A stretch of DNA of 64,000 bases from Exiguobacterium sp018617385 (GTDB lineage Bacteria; Bacillota; Bacilli; Exiguobacteriales; Exiguobacteriaceae): the NCBI RefSeq assembly GCF_018617385.1, contig NZ_JACSKA010000001.1, positions 930,001 through 994,000 on the forward strand, read 5' to 3'. The position numbers and the translations under genes are program-made. Of the stretch, positions 26,846-34,578 are shown one piece after another (position 1 is the first letter of the stretch; the number at the start of each line of letters is the position of its first letter). Below the pieces are notes generated by a model that had not been told where the DNA came from, searched no databases, and worked only from the letters and a program-made list of their open reading frames with translations.

Positions 26846-27784
26846 ATGATTGTCCGTGACGTCTATGAACTCATCGGAAACACACCGCTCATTGAACTTC
26901 GAACGCTTCCTGTACCAGCGAATGTCAAAGTGTACGGGAAGCTCGAGATGATGAATCCAGGTGGGAGTGTTAAAGACCGACTCGGGATGAATTTGATTGA
27001 ACGGGCGATCGAGCGTGGCGATGTGGCACCCGGTGGAACGGTGATCGAACCGACAGCAGGCAATACGGGGATCGGGCTTGCGCTCGCTTGCCAACGATTC
27101 GGGATTCGCCTCATGACGGTCACTCCTGAAAAATTCAGTCAAGAGAAGCAGGCATTGATGCGACTGCTCGGAGCAACAGTCGTCAACACGCCGACGGAAC
27201 TCGGCATGAAGGGCGCAATCGCACATGCCATTGAGTTGGCTAAAGAACATGACGCCTATGTCCCAGAACAGTTCTCGAACCCGGATAACCCGGATGCTTA
27301 CGTCGACATCCTTTCCCATGAGTTGTTGAAAGATGTGCCACAAATTGACGTATTTGTAGCGGGAGCGGGGTCAGGTGGAACATTCACCGGTGTCGCCAAA
27401 TCATTAAAGCCACTTGGAACGAAAACTGTCGTCGTGGAGCCGGTCGGTTCCATTTTGAATGGCGGTGAACCAGGACCACATAAAACAGAAGGAATCGGCG
27501 TCGAAAAATGGCCACCCTTTTTGGAGAGGGCTTACGTCGATGCGATTCACACCATTACAGATGAGGAAGCCTTCTACTACGTGGCACATTTAGCGAAACA
27601 GGAAGGTTTGCTCATCGGTAGTTCTTCAGGCGCTGCCATTGCAGCATGTGTAAAAGAAGCGAGTCAATTGACGGAAGGCACGATTGTCACCATCTTGCCT
27701 GATAGTGCAGAACGATATTTAAGTCAAGGAATTGTCAAGGAGGCAGAACATGCGTACAAAGACAGCACTCATTCACGGCGGTAA
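26846..27784 (+). CDS. mccA: Cysteine synthase family, MccA-like cystathionine beta-synthase
   Basis: Fold-type II PLP enzyme of 312 residues. Lys43 in PGGSVKDR carries PLP; TAGNTGIGLA binds the substrate carboxylate and GAGSGGTFTG the PLP phosphate. By context (luxS before, mccB after) it most likely condenses homocysteine with serine or O-acetylserine to cystathionine, like Bacillus MccA. An ordinary O-acetylserine sulfhydrylase cannot be excluded from sequence alone. The ATG follows the luxS stop by one base. It overlaps mccB by 35 bases. Confidence 0.88.
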   Translation: MIVRDVYELIGNTPLIELRTLPVPANVKVYGKLEMMNPGGSVKDRLGMNLIERAIERGDVAPGGTVIEPTAGNTGIGLALACQRFGIRLMTVTPEKFSQEKQALMRLLGATVVNTPTELGMKGAIAHAIELAKEHDAYVPEQFSNPDNPDAYVDILSHELLKDVPQIDVFVAGAGSGGTFTGVAKSLKPLGTKTVVVEPVGSILNGGEPGPHKTEGIGVEKWPPFLERAYVDAIHTITDEEAFYYVAHLAKQEGLLIGSSSGAAIAACVKEASQLTEGTIVTILPDSAERYLSQGIVKEAEHAYKDSTHSRR

Positions 27785-28907
27785 AACGACGGACCCGTTG
27801 ACAGGGGCCGTCACGCCACCGATTTATCAAACGAGCACGTATAAGCAAGACGGGATTGGCAACTTGCGAGAAGGGTACGAGTACTCACGATCAGCAAACC
27901 CGACTCGGACGGCATTAGAGACATTGATTGCCGACATCGAAGGCGGCGTGCAAGGATTTGCATTCGGATCTGGGATGGCAGCCATCTCGACGGTGCTTAT
28001 GTTATTGAAATCTGGAGACCACGTCATCGTCGGGTCTGATGTATATGGAGGAACGTACCGTGTATTCAATCGAGTATTTCAGTCACGAGGCTTGGAAGCA
28101 ACTTTTGTCGATACATCCGATGAAGCAGCGGTTCGGGATGCGCTTCAAGCGAACACGAAGATGATTTATGTCGAGACCCCGACAAATCCTCTCTTGAACG
28201 TGACGGACATTCGGGCGATGCGTCAGATTGCCGACGAGGCAGATGTGTTACTCGTCGTGGACAATACGTTTATGACCCCTTACTTCCAAAATCCGATCGA
28301 TCTTGGTGCAGACTACGTCCTTCACAGTGCCACGAAGTACTTAGGTGGACATAGTGACGTCGTAGCGGGACTTGTTGTCGCACGTACGGAAGAGCAGGGC
28401 GAGGCTTTGGCGTTCCTGCAAAACTCTGTTGGCGCAGTCCTTGGACCACAAGATAGCTTTCTTGTTGTACGGGGAATCAAGACGTTGGCTGTTCGGATGG
28501 AAGAGATTGAATCGAATGCACGTGCACTGGTCGAATTCCTTCAGTCGAACGAGTCTGTATCACGCGTGCTCCACCCAAGTGTATCGAGTGAGGAAGCGAA
28601 GCGGATTCATTTATCGCAGGCACGTGGATTCGGTGGGATGATCGCATTTGATGTCGGTTCAGCGGAAGCGGCAGAAATGATGGTCGCGAAGACGAAATAC
28701 TTCACGCTCGCAGAAAGTTTAGGAGCGGTTGAGAGTTTGATCAGTGTTCCGGCACGCATGACACATGCCTCGATTCCAGCCGAACGCAGAGCGGAACTTG
28801 GCATCACCGATGGGCTCGTCCGTATTTCGGTCGGACTTGAGGACATTGATGACTTGATCGAAGACTTGGCACAAGCATTAACAGCAATTGAACAAGTGAA
28901 ACAATAA
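27750..28907 (+). CDS. mccB: Cystathionine gamma-lyase/synthase family (MccB-like)
   Basis: Fold-type I PLP enzyme of the Cys/Met metabolism family, 385 residues from ATG 27750 behind CAAGGAGG. Lys196 in HSATKYLGGHSDV is the PLP lysine. YEYSRSANPTR and AFGSGMAAIS are family segments. In the context of luxS and mccA, the expected role is cystathionine gamma-lyase, giving cysteine, 2-oxobutyrate and ammonia. A gamma-synthase role is possible. The start is inside mccA, and a strong terminator ends the operon. Confidence 0.9.
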   Translation: MRTKTALIHGGKTTDPLTGAVTPPIYQTSTYKQDGIGNLREGYEYSRSANPTRTALETLIADIEGGVQGFAFGSGMAAISTVLMLLKSGDHVIVGSDVYGGTYRVFNRVFQSRGLEATFVDTSDEAAVRDALQANTKMIYVETPTNPLLNVTDIRAMRQIADEADVLLVVDNTFMTPYFQNPIDLGADYVLHSATKYLGGHSDVVAGLVVARTEEQGEALAFLQNSVGAVLGPQDSFLVVRGIKTLAVRMEEIESNARALVEFLQSNESVSRVLHPSVSSEEAKRIHLSQARGFGGMIAFDVGSAEAAEMMVAKTKYFTLAESLGAVESLISVPARMTHASIPAERRAELGITDGLVRISVGLEDIDDLIEDLAQALTAIEQVKQ

Positions 28908-28915
28908 ACGGTCAG

Positions 28916-28938
28916 GGCGCGATTTCGCGCCTTTTTTT
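28916..28938 (+). terminator. Terminator of the yrrT-luxS-mccAB operon
   Basis: GGCGCG/CGCGCC stem with an ATTT loop, followed by seven T. Confidence 0.92.
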
Positions 28939-28953
28939 CATGAAACAAAAGTC

Positions 28954-28983
28954 TTGTATCGGGAGTCTTTCATCGACTAAACT
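28954..28983 (+). promoter_or_regulatory. Candidate promoter of rarD-like gene
   Basis: TTGTAT (28954-28959), an 18-bp spacer and TAAACT (28978-28983), 31 bases before the chosen start. Both boxes match 4 or more of 6. Confidence 0.5.
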
Positions 28984-29014
28984 GTCTTTAACTTGTAAGA
29001 GAGCGGGTGAACGT

Positions 29015-29893
29015 GTGAATAAGGGAGTATGGACTACAATCGGGGCCTACGTCATGTGGGGCGTCCTTCCGATTTATTGGAAATTTTTACAAGAGGTGCC
29101 GAGTGGTCAAATTTTGGCGCATCGAATCGTTTGGTCATTTTTATTTATTCTGCTCGTTCTAAGATGGACAAATCAGTGGAAAGAATTCGGTTACGCCCTG
29201 CGACACCGTGCTACGCGAAACGCATTCATGTTGAACGGATTCATCGTCAGTGCGAACTGGTTTGTATACATATGGGCTGTCAATCACGGATATATCATTG
29301 AAGCTTCTCTCGGATATTACATAAATCCTCTTGTTAGTATGGTGTTAGGGGTGCTTGTCTTTCGGGAATCATTAAATCGAGTCCAATGGATGGCCGTTGG
29401 GATCGCGTCAATCGGCGTTCTCGTCTTGACGTTAGGATACGGCACGTTCCCATGGATTTCATTCGTCTTGGCGAGTACCTTTGGATTTTATGGGATGGTG
29501 AAGAAGCGCCGTCCTCTTGCTTCAACGGTCAGCCTAGGAATCGAAACGCTAGCGGTGGTCCCGGTGGCATTGCTCTTCCTCGGAAATCAAGTTGTCACCG
29601 ACAATATTGCGTATAACATGTCGCCTGTCATTTGGATCGCCCTTCTTGGAACGGGTGTGGTCACGGCGTTACCTCTTCTCCTGTTCGGGTACGGTGCACA
29701 ACATATCCCGTTCACGCTTGTCGGGTTTCTTCAATTCATCGCACCGACACTTAGCTTGATCATCGGGGTCGTCATGTACCATGAACCGTTCACGGCGTAT
29801 CATGTCTTTGCCTTCACCTGCATTTGGCTCGCTATTTTCTTCTTTAGTTGGAACAGTTGGGTCGTCGCTCGTAAACGTCGTCAGTTGATTTAG
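29015..29893 (+). CDS. rarD: RarD/EamA-family membrane transporter
   Basis: A 292-residue integral membrane protein with about ten hydrophobic segments, of the RarD branch of the EamA (drug/metabolite) superfamily. It shows the branch opening GAYVMWGVLPIYWKFL and the hallmark ILAHRIVWS. The substrate is not known. The frame is open from 28940, but that would start inside the preceding terminator. GTG 29015 behind GCGGGTGA fits the family N-terminus. It is monocistronic. Confidence 0.88.
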   Translation: MNKGVWTTIGAYVMWGVLPIYWKFLQEVPSGQILAHRIVWSFLFILLVLRWTNQWKEFGYALRHRATRNAFMLNGFIVSANWFVYIWAVNHGYIIEASLGYYINPLVSMVLGVLVFRESLNRVQWMAVGIASIGVLVLTLGYGTFPWISFVLASTFGFYGMVKKRRPLASTVSLGIETLAVVPVALLFLGNQVVTDNIAYNMSPVIWIALLGTGVVTALPLLLFGYGAQHIPFTLVGFLQFIAPTLSLIIGVVMYHEPFTAYHVFAFTCIWLAIFFFSWNSWVVARKRRQLI

Positions 29894-29905
29894 GTTTGAA
29901 AGCTG

Positions 29906-29935
29906 TTACATCTCGAAAAAACATGGTAATATGTT
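29906..29935 (+). promoter_or_regulatory. Candidate deoC promoter with small dyad
   Basis: TTACAT (29906-29911) is 18 bp from TATGTT (29930-29935). The -10 lies in an inverted repeat, AACAT (29920-29924) and ATGTT (29931-29935). It could be an operator for a deoxynucleoside regulator, but none is encoded nearby. Confidence 0.3.
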
Positions 29936-29972
29936 AGATGTCAGACTTATTTGTCAGAGGAGGAAATGAATA

Positions 29973-30638
29973 ATGGAATTAGCCCGTTATATCGACCACA
30001 CAGCTTTAAAGGCTGAAACAACAAAAGATCAAATTACAACACTTTGTGCAGAGGCGCTCGAATACAAATTCGCAAGCGTTTGTGTCAACCCGACATGGGT
30101 CAAATATGCAGCAGAACAACTCAAGTCAGATGATGATGTCAAAGTATGTACTGTCATCGGTTTCCCACTTGGAGCAAACACACCTGAGGTAAAAGCATTC
30201 GAAACAAAAGATGCGATTGCCAATGGAGCAGATGAAGTAGACATGGTCATCAACATCGCAGCACTCAAAGATGCTGACTACGATCTCGTAGAACGTGACA
30301 TCCGTGCGGTTGTCGAAGCGGCAAACGGTACACTCGTCAAAGTCATCTTTGAAACATGCATGCTTACAAAAGAAGAAATCAAAAAAGCTGCCGAACTTTC
30401 AGTGAAAGCTGGAGCAGACTTCGTTAAAACTTCGACTGGTTTCTCGACAGGTGGCGCGACAGTCGAAGACATTCGCCTCATGCGCGAGACGGTCGGACCT
30501 GACATCGGCGTAAAAGCTTCAGGTGGTGTCCGTGACTTCGAAGGTGCGAAAGCGATGATCGATGCTGGTGCGACACGTATCGGTGCTTCAGCGGGTATCG
30601 CGATTGTCACTGGTGGACGTTCAGACAGCGACTATTAA
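29973..30638 (+). CDS. deoC: Deoxyribose-phosphate aldolase
   Basis: Class I aldolase that splits 2-deoxyribose 5-phosphate into glyceraldehyde 3-phosphate and acetaldehyde, allowing use of deoxynucleosides. The 221-residue TIM barrel shows ARYIDHTALK at the start, DEVDMVIN with the catalytic Asp, and the Schiff-base lysine Lys152 in FVKTSTGFS. GVKASGG-like VKASGGVRDF follows. The ribosome site is GAGGAGG. It is a stand-alone gene here: none of the usual partners (nupC, pdp, deoR) is adjacent. Codon choice suggests strong expression. Confidence 0.96.
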   Translation: MELARYIDHTALKAETTKDQITTLCAEALEYKFASVCVNPTWVKYAAEQLKSDDDVKVCTVIGFPLGANTPEVKAFETKDAIANGADEVDMVINIAALKDADYDLVERDIRAVVEAANGTLVKVIFETCMLTKEEIKKAAELSVKAGADFVKTSTGFSTGGATVEDIRLMRETVGPDIGVKASGGVRDFEGAKAMIDAGATRIGASAGIAIVTGGRSDSDY

Positions 30639-30645
30639 TAAGTGG

Positions 30646-30674
30646 TTGACCACACGACTTAATTTCACTATAAT
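30646..30674 (+). promoter_or_regulatory. Sigma-A promoter of rpsU
   Basis: TTGACC (30646-30651), 17-bp spacer, perfect TATAAT (30669-30674). The transcript would begin near 30681, directly at the hairpin ACGTGT/ACACGT (30683-30697). Confidence 0.85.
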
Positions 30675-30682
30675 ATGATATG

Positions 30683-30697
30683 ACGTGTGAAACACGT
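30683..30697 (+). other. 5' leader hairpin of rpsU
   Basis: ACGTGT and ACACGT form a 6-bp stem with a GAA loop at the predicted transcript start. It may protect the 5' end or serve autoregulation. Confidence 0.5.
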
Positions 30698-30733
30698 TTC
30701 CTTAGTCGTGTAATTCGGAGGGAGGGAAAACTA

Positions 30734-30907
30734 GTGGAAACTCGTGTCCGTAAAAACGAATCGCTTGAAGACGCTCTTCGTCGTTTCAAACGCGGTGTTT
30801 CGAAAGATGGCACACTTGCCGAAGTTCGTAAACGTCGTCACTACGAAAAGCCAAGCGTAAAACGTAAATTGAAATCAGAAGCTGCGCGTAAGCGTAAGAA
30901 ATTCTGA
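30734..30907 (+). CDS. rpsU: Ribosomal protein S21
   Basis: A 57-residue basic ribosomal protein from GTG 30734 behind GGAGGGAGGG. It has the family opening ETRVRKNESLEDALRRFKR and the strongly basic tail KRKLKSEAARKRKKF. The longer frame from 30680 begins in the leader hairpin and is not used. yqeY follows 33 bases downstream in the same transcript, as in Bacillus. Confidence 0.97.
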   Translation: METRVRKNESLEDALRRFKRGVSKDGTLAEVRKRRHYEKPSVKRKLKSEAARKRKKF

Positions 30908-30940
30908 TTCCAGTTTCATTTGTAGAGAGGGTGTTGGCTC

Positions 30941-31390
30941 ATGAGTCTTCAAGAACGCTTGACGGACGACATGAAGCAAGCCATGCGCGCGAAACAAAAG
31001 GATCGTCTTACGACAATCCGGATGGTCAAAGCGTCGCTCCAAAATGAGGCTATCAAACTAGGTCGTCAAGATCTTACCGAGGAAGAGGAACTCACGGTGC
31101 TCAACCGAGAGATGAAACAGCGCAGAGACTCCCTCCGAGAATTCGAAAGCGCTGGTCGTGAAGACCTTGCTTCCAAAGTAGCAGAAGAGATTGTCGTCCT
31201 AGAAGCCTATATGCCTGAACAACTTTCAGAAGATGAAGTGACTGCCATCGTCCAAGCAGCAATTGCTCAAACGAACGCAGTCGCTCCATCAGATATGGGT
31301 AAGGTGATGGGCGTCGTCATGCCGCAAGTCAAAGGCAAGGCAGACGGTGGTCTTGTGAACCGAATCGTCAAACAACAATTGACGAATTGA
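30941..31390 (+). CDS. yqeY: YqeY/GatB-tail domain protein
   Basis: A 149-residue helical protein of the YqeY family, related to the C-terminal tRNA-binding tail of GatB. Conserved stretches are DDMKQAMRAKQKDRLTTIRM, EAYMPEQLSEDE and MGKVMGVVMPQVKGKADG. Its exact job is unknown; a tRNA-related role is inferred from the domain. It follows rpsU and is closed by a strong terminator. Confidence 0.93.
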   Translation: MSLQERLTDDMKQAMRAKQKDRLTTIRMVKASLQNEAIKLGRQDLTEEEELTVLNREMKQRRDSLREFESAGREDLASKVAEEIVVLEAYMPEQLSEDEVTAIVQAAIAQTNAVAPSDMGKVMGVVMPQVKGKADGGLVNRIVKQQLTN

Positions 31391-31392
31391 TG

Positions 31393-31438
31393 AAAAAGCA
31401 GAAACTTTCCGGGAAACCGAAAGTTTCTGCTTTTTTTT
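31393..31438 (+). terminator. Terminator of rpsU-yqeY
   Basis: A long stem AAAAAGCAGAAACTTTC with its complement, with a GG/CC inner pair closing a GAAA loop, followed by eight T. One of the strongest in the window. Confidence 0.95.
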
Positions 31439-31523
31439 GCGTATTCTGAAACCACATTCAATCTTGTTTCGTATACACTAGAGATAGGAGATAGCTTTGA
31501 ATTTGGAAGGGGGTAGCAAGACG

Positions 31524-32036
31524 ATGACATTTGGTCTCGGAGTGATTCTGACAGTCTTTTTTGTCGGAGTCGTCCTTCTTGGAATTGAAGTGTTCGTAGC
31601 AGGGTTTGGATTGTTCGGTTTGCTTGGGATCGGAGCCGTCGTTGCGAGTTTGATTATGGCTGGTGCGACGATCGGTCAACTATGGCTATCGATTGGTCTA
31701 GCGGCAGCGGTGCTAACAGGTCTCGGCTTTTGGGCATACCGTCGCTTGAGTACGAATCGTCCGCTCATTTATAAAGGGTTGATTTTGACGGATTCGACAT
31801 CGACTGAAAAAGGCTACTTGTCCCACGCCGATCGAAAACAGCTTCTCGGGAAAGTGGGAGTCACCTTGACACCACTTCGCCCAGCCGGTACTGCCGAAAT
31901 CGACGGAGAACGACTTGATGTCGTGACGGAAGGTGGCTATCTCGATCAGCAGACAAAAATTCAGGTTTATAAAGTGGATTCTGGACGGATTGTCGTTCGA
32001 AGCTTTGTAGAACCGAAGGAGGATGTAACAGAATGA
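31524..32036 (+). CDS. NfeD-family membrane protein (YqeZ-like)
   Basis: A 170-residue NfeD protein, partner of bacterial flotillins. It has three hydrophobic segments in the first half (about 3-80) and a C-terminal OB-fold domain (GKVGVTLTPLRPAGTAEIDG). ATG 31524 is preferred to the TTG at 31497, because GGAAGGGGG lies between them. It overlaps floA by ATGA, and the two proteins are expected to act together in membrane microdomains. The N-terminal ClpP-like protease domain of long NfeD proteins is absent. Confidence 0.9.
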   Translation: MTFGLGVILTVFFVGVVLLGIEVFVAGFGLFGLLGIGAVVASLIMAGATIGQLWLSIGLAAAVLTGLGFWAYRRLSTNRPLIYKGLILTDSTSTEKGYLSHADRKQLLGKVGVTLTPLRPAGTAEIDGERLDVVTEGGYLDQQTKIQVYKVDSGRIVVRSFVEPKEDVTE

Positions 32037-33019
32037 CACCAGAATTACTGACAACGTTACTCATTACAGGTGGAGGATTGATTGCACTTGCCGTATTCTT
32101 CACGTTCGTACCAGTCGGACTATGGATCAGTTCGTTTGCAGCGGGCGTTCACGTCTCGATTTTCACATTGATTGGGATGCGCCTTCGTCGCGTTATTCCT
32201 TCGAAAATCGTGAACCCGTTGATTAAAGCGGTTAAAGCAGGAATTGAATTAAACACGAACCAGCTTGAGAGTCACTTCTTGGCTGGTGGTAACGTAGACC
32301 GCGTTGTGAACGCATTGATTGCGGCGCACCGTGCGAATATTGAATTGTCGTTCGAACGTGCTGCTGCCATTGATTTGGCAGGACGAAACGTACTCGAGGC
32401 TGTACAGATGTCTGTTAACCCGAAAGTCATTGAGACGCCGTTTATTGCGGGTGTCGCGATGGACGGGATTGAAGTGAAGGCGAAAGCACGCATTACCGTA
32501 CGTGCGAATATCGATCGTCTCGTCGGTGGTGCGGGAGAAGAAACGATTATCGCCCGTGTCGGTGAAGGGGTCGTGTCGACAATCGGTTCACAAAACAACC
32601 ACAAGCACGTACTAGAGAATCCGGATATGATTTCACGGACTGTCCTCACAAAAGGGTTAGATTCAGGAACAGCGTTTGAGATTCTTTCGATCGATATTGC
32701 CGACATTGATATCGGTAAGAACATCGGCGCGGTCTTGCAGACGGACCAAGCAGAAGCGGATAAGAAAATCGCTCAAGCGAAGGCGGAAGAACGTCGCGCG
32801 ATGGCGATTGCCCGCGAACAAGAAATGAAATCTTCAGTAGAAGAAATGCGTGCAAAAGTTGTCGGTGCCGAAGCGGAAGTCCCGCTCGCGATGGCAGAAG
32901 CGTTACGAAACGGAAAGCTTGGTGTCATGGATTACGTCAACTACTTGAACGTTCAAGCGGATACAGAAATGCGAAAAGCGATTGGGGCACCTGTCGATTC
33001 TGAATCAGATAATGAGTGA
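32033..33019 (+). CDS. floA: Flotillin-like protein FloA
   Basis: Membrane scaffold of 328 residues that organises liquid-ordered domains and affects membrane fluidity and signalling. An N-terminal membrane hairpin (about 5-30) is followed by a SPFH-type domain with VKAGIELNTNQLESHFLAGG and a coiled-coil, alanine- and glutamate-rich region (QTDQAEADKKIAQAKAEERR). It lies between nfeD and a small membrane protein gene, overlapping both by a few bases, so the three form one translationally coupled unit. Confidence 0.96.
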   Translation: MTPELLTTLLITGGGLIALAVFFTFVPVGLWISSFAAGVHVSIFTLIGMRLRRVIPSKIVNPLIKAVKAGIELNTNQLESHFLAGGNVDRVVNALIAAHRANIELSFERAAAIDLAGRNVLEAVQMSVNPKVIETPFIAGVAMDGIEVKAKARITVRANIDRLVGGAGEETIIARVGEGVVSTIGSQNNHKHVLENPDMISRTVLTKGLDSGTAFEILSIDIADIDIGKNIGAVLQTDQAEADKKIAQAKAEERRAMAIAREQEMKSSVEEMRAKVVGAEAEVPLAMAEALRNGKLGVMDYVNYLNVQADTEMRKAIGAPVDSESDNE

Positions 33020-33024
33020 TTGAT

Positions 33025-33444
33025 ATGGATGGACTATGGGTACTCTTGTTAGCCGCCTTCGGAATTGCCTCTGCTGTGATGAAGCGGCTCGAAAAGTCAT
33101 CGTCCTCTGGAGACCGTCCTCAAAGCAGTGAGCTGAAACGCTATTTGGATTCGGTAGGGGACGTCATGAAGGAGATTGAAACGGCATTTGATGACTCGGA
33201 CGAAAAACCGGCACCCCAAAAGGTGAGGCGCCGAGTCGCTCGAACGGTAGAAGAACGACCGGCTCCACGAGAACGTCAAGTCGAGATGCCGAAAGTGAGC
33301 GCGCAATTCGAACAAGCGGTTAAAATTCCACCGATTCAACAGGAAAAGAAACCGAGACAACTGAACGTTTCACAAAAACGAATGCGGGAAGCTGTCATTT
33401 GGAGTGAGGTACTACAACCTCCTATCTCGAAACGGAAGAAGTGA
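33025..33444 (+). CDS. Hypothetical protein after floA (YqfB position)
   Basis: A 139-residue protein of unknown function. A short N-terminal hydrophobic stretch (about 3-17, GLWVLLLAAFGIASAV) would anchor it. The rest is highly charged and probably disordered, with many Arg, Lys, Glu and Pro and no recognisable domain. ATG 33025 is chosen over the TTG at 33016, though neither has a good ribosome site, which suggests translational coupling to floA. Its place matches yqfB of Bacillus, but I cannot show homology. A role linked to FloA is inference from position. Confidence 0.65.
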   Translation: MDGLWVLLLAAFGIASAVMKRLEKSSSSGDRPQSSELKRYLDSVGDVMKEIETAFDDSDEKPAPQKVRRRVARTVEERPAPRERQVEMPKVSAQFEQAVKIPPIQQEKKPRQLNVSQKRMREAVIWSEVLQPPISKRKK

Positions 33445-33448
33445 ACGG

Positions 33449-33476
33449 AAGGCAGTAACGTCATGTTACTGCCTTT
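33449..33476 (+). terminator. Terminator of nfeD-floA unit
   Basis: AAGGCAGTAAC/GTTACTGCCTT stem with a GTCAT loop and four T. Confidence 0.85.
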
Positions 33477-33564
33477 TGCGCGTGGAAATTACGCGGTCTT
33501 TCTTTCACGATAGGCGTGATAGTGCTAAAGTAAAAGAGGAATATCCGATTTTAATGAGGGGGCA

Positions 33565-34536
33565 ATGCATCCATTGATTATGACTGATAAAATACCATTC
33601 GTCATGGAACATGCGAACGAGGCACAAGCTTTACTCGGACCGAAAGATGAAGTGTTCCAGGCGATTGAAACAGAATTGAAAGTGGCACTCATCCCAAGGG
33701 GTGAGGAGTTGATTATTCAAGCCGACACACTTGAGGCTCTTGAATTAACGAAACAAGTGATCATCACCTTGCAGACGTTAGTGAAGAAAGGTGCACGTCT
33801 AAATGAAAGTGATGCCATCAGCGTCATCCAGCACATTCAAGTCGGAAAGGGCGATGAACTGCTCGAACATTATGAGCGCGTCGTTTTCACGACGAATAAG
33901 GGGAAACCGATCCGTGCCAAGACAGTAGGGCAGAGTCGGTATGTTCGTGCGATTGAACGACGTGATCTCGTCTTTGGGATTGGACCGGCCGGAACAGGGA
34001 AAACGTACCTGGCTGTCGTGCTTGCGGCACGCGCCTTAAAAGAAGGACAAGTCAAACGGATCATCTTGACGCGTCCTGCCGTTGAAGCGGGAGAGAACCT
34101 TGGATTTTTACCGGGAGATCTAAAAGAAAAAGTGGATCCCTATCTCCGCCCATTGTACGATGCGCTATTTGATGTGTATGGGGTGGAACAGACGAACCGT
34201 TTGTTAGAACGAGGCACGATTGAAGTGGCTCCGCTCGCTTATATGCGTGGACGAACGTTGGAAGATGCGTTCGTCATCTTGGATGAAGCGCAGAATACAA
34301 CAAAAGAACAGATGAAGATGTTTTTGACGCGACTCGGTTTTGGATCGAAAATGGTGGTCACAGGGGATTTGACCCAAGTCGATTTACCGAAAGGCAAGGC
34401 ATCGGGGTTGCAGGAAGCATTACATCTGTTAGAGGGTGTGGATGGTATTCACTTTGAACACTTTAGCGCGTCGGACGTCGTCCGTCATCCGCTCGTCAAG
34501 AAAATCATCAACGCCTATAGTACGGATCTCACTTAA
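33565..34536 (+). CDS. phoH: PhoH-family ATPase
   Basis: Cytoplasmic P-loop ATPase of 323 residues, linked in the literature to RNA metabolism. Walker A is GPAGTGKT at 140-147 and Walker B is FVILDEAQN (about 237-245). An N-terminal KH-like region (about 30-70) is typical. The start is ATG 33565 behind GAGGGGG. It leads the conserved phoH-pgpH-ybeY-dgkA-era-recO series. The spore genes yqfC and yqfD that precede phoH in Bacillus are missing. Confidence 0.95.
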   Translation: MHPLIMTDKIPFVMEHANEAQALLGPKDEVFQAIETELKVALIPRGEELIIQADTLEALELTKQVIITLQTLVKKGARLNESDAISVIQHIQVGKGDELLEHYERVVFTTNKGKPIRAKTVGQSRYVRAIERRDLVFGIGPAGTGKTYLAVVLAARALKEGQVKRIILTRPAVEAGENLGFLPGDLKEKVDPYLRPLYDALFDVYGVEQTNRLLERGTIEVAPLAYMRGRTLEDAFVILDEAQNTTKEQMKMFLTRLGFGSKMVVTGDLTQVDLPKGKASGLQEALHLLEGVDGIHFEHFSASDVVRHPLVKKIINAYSTDLT

Positions 34537-34578
34537 ATGTACGGGTGAGGTCACCAGATCGTGAAAGGGGGGGCACGA

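Noticed and set aside
26828..27343. A 171-codon antisense frame over mccA
   Set aside because: Mirror of a real PLP enzyme gene, with no support from ribosome site or composition.
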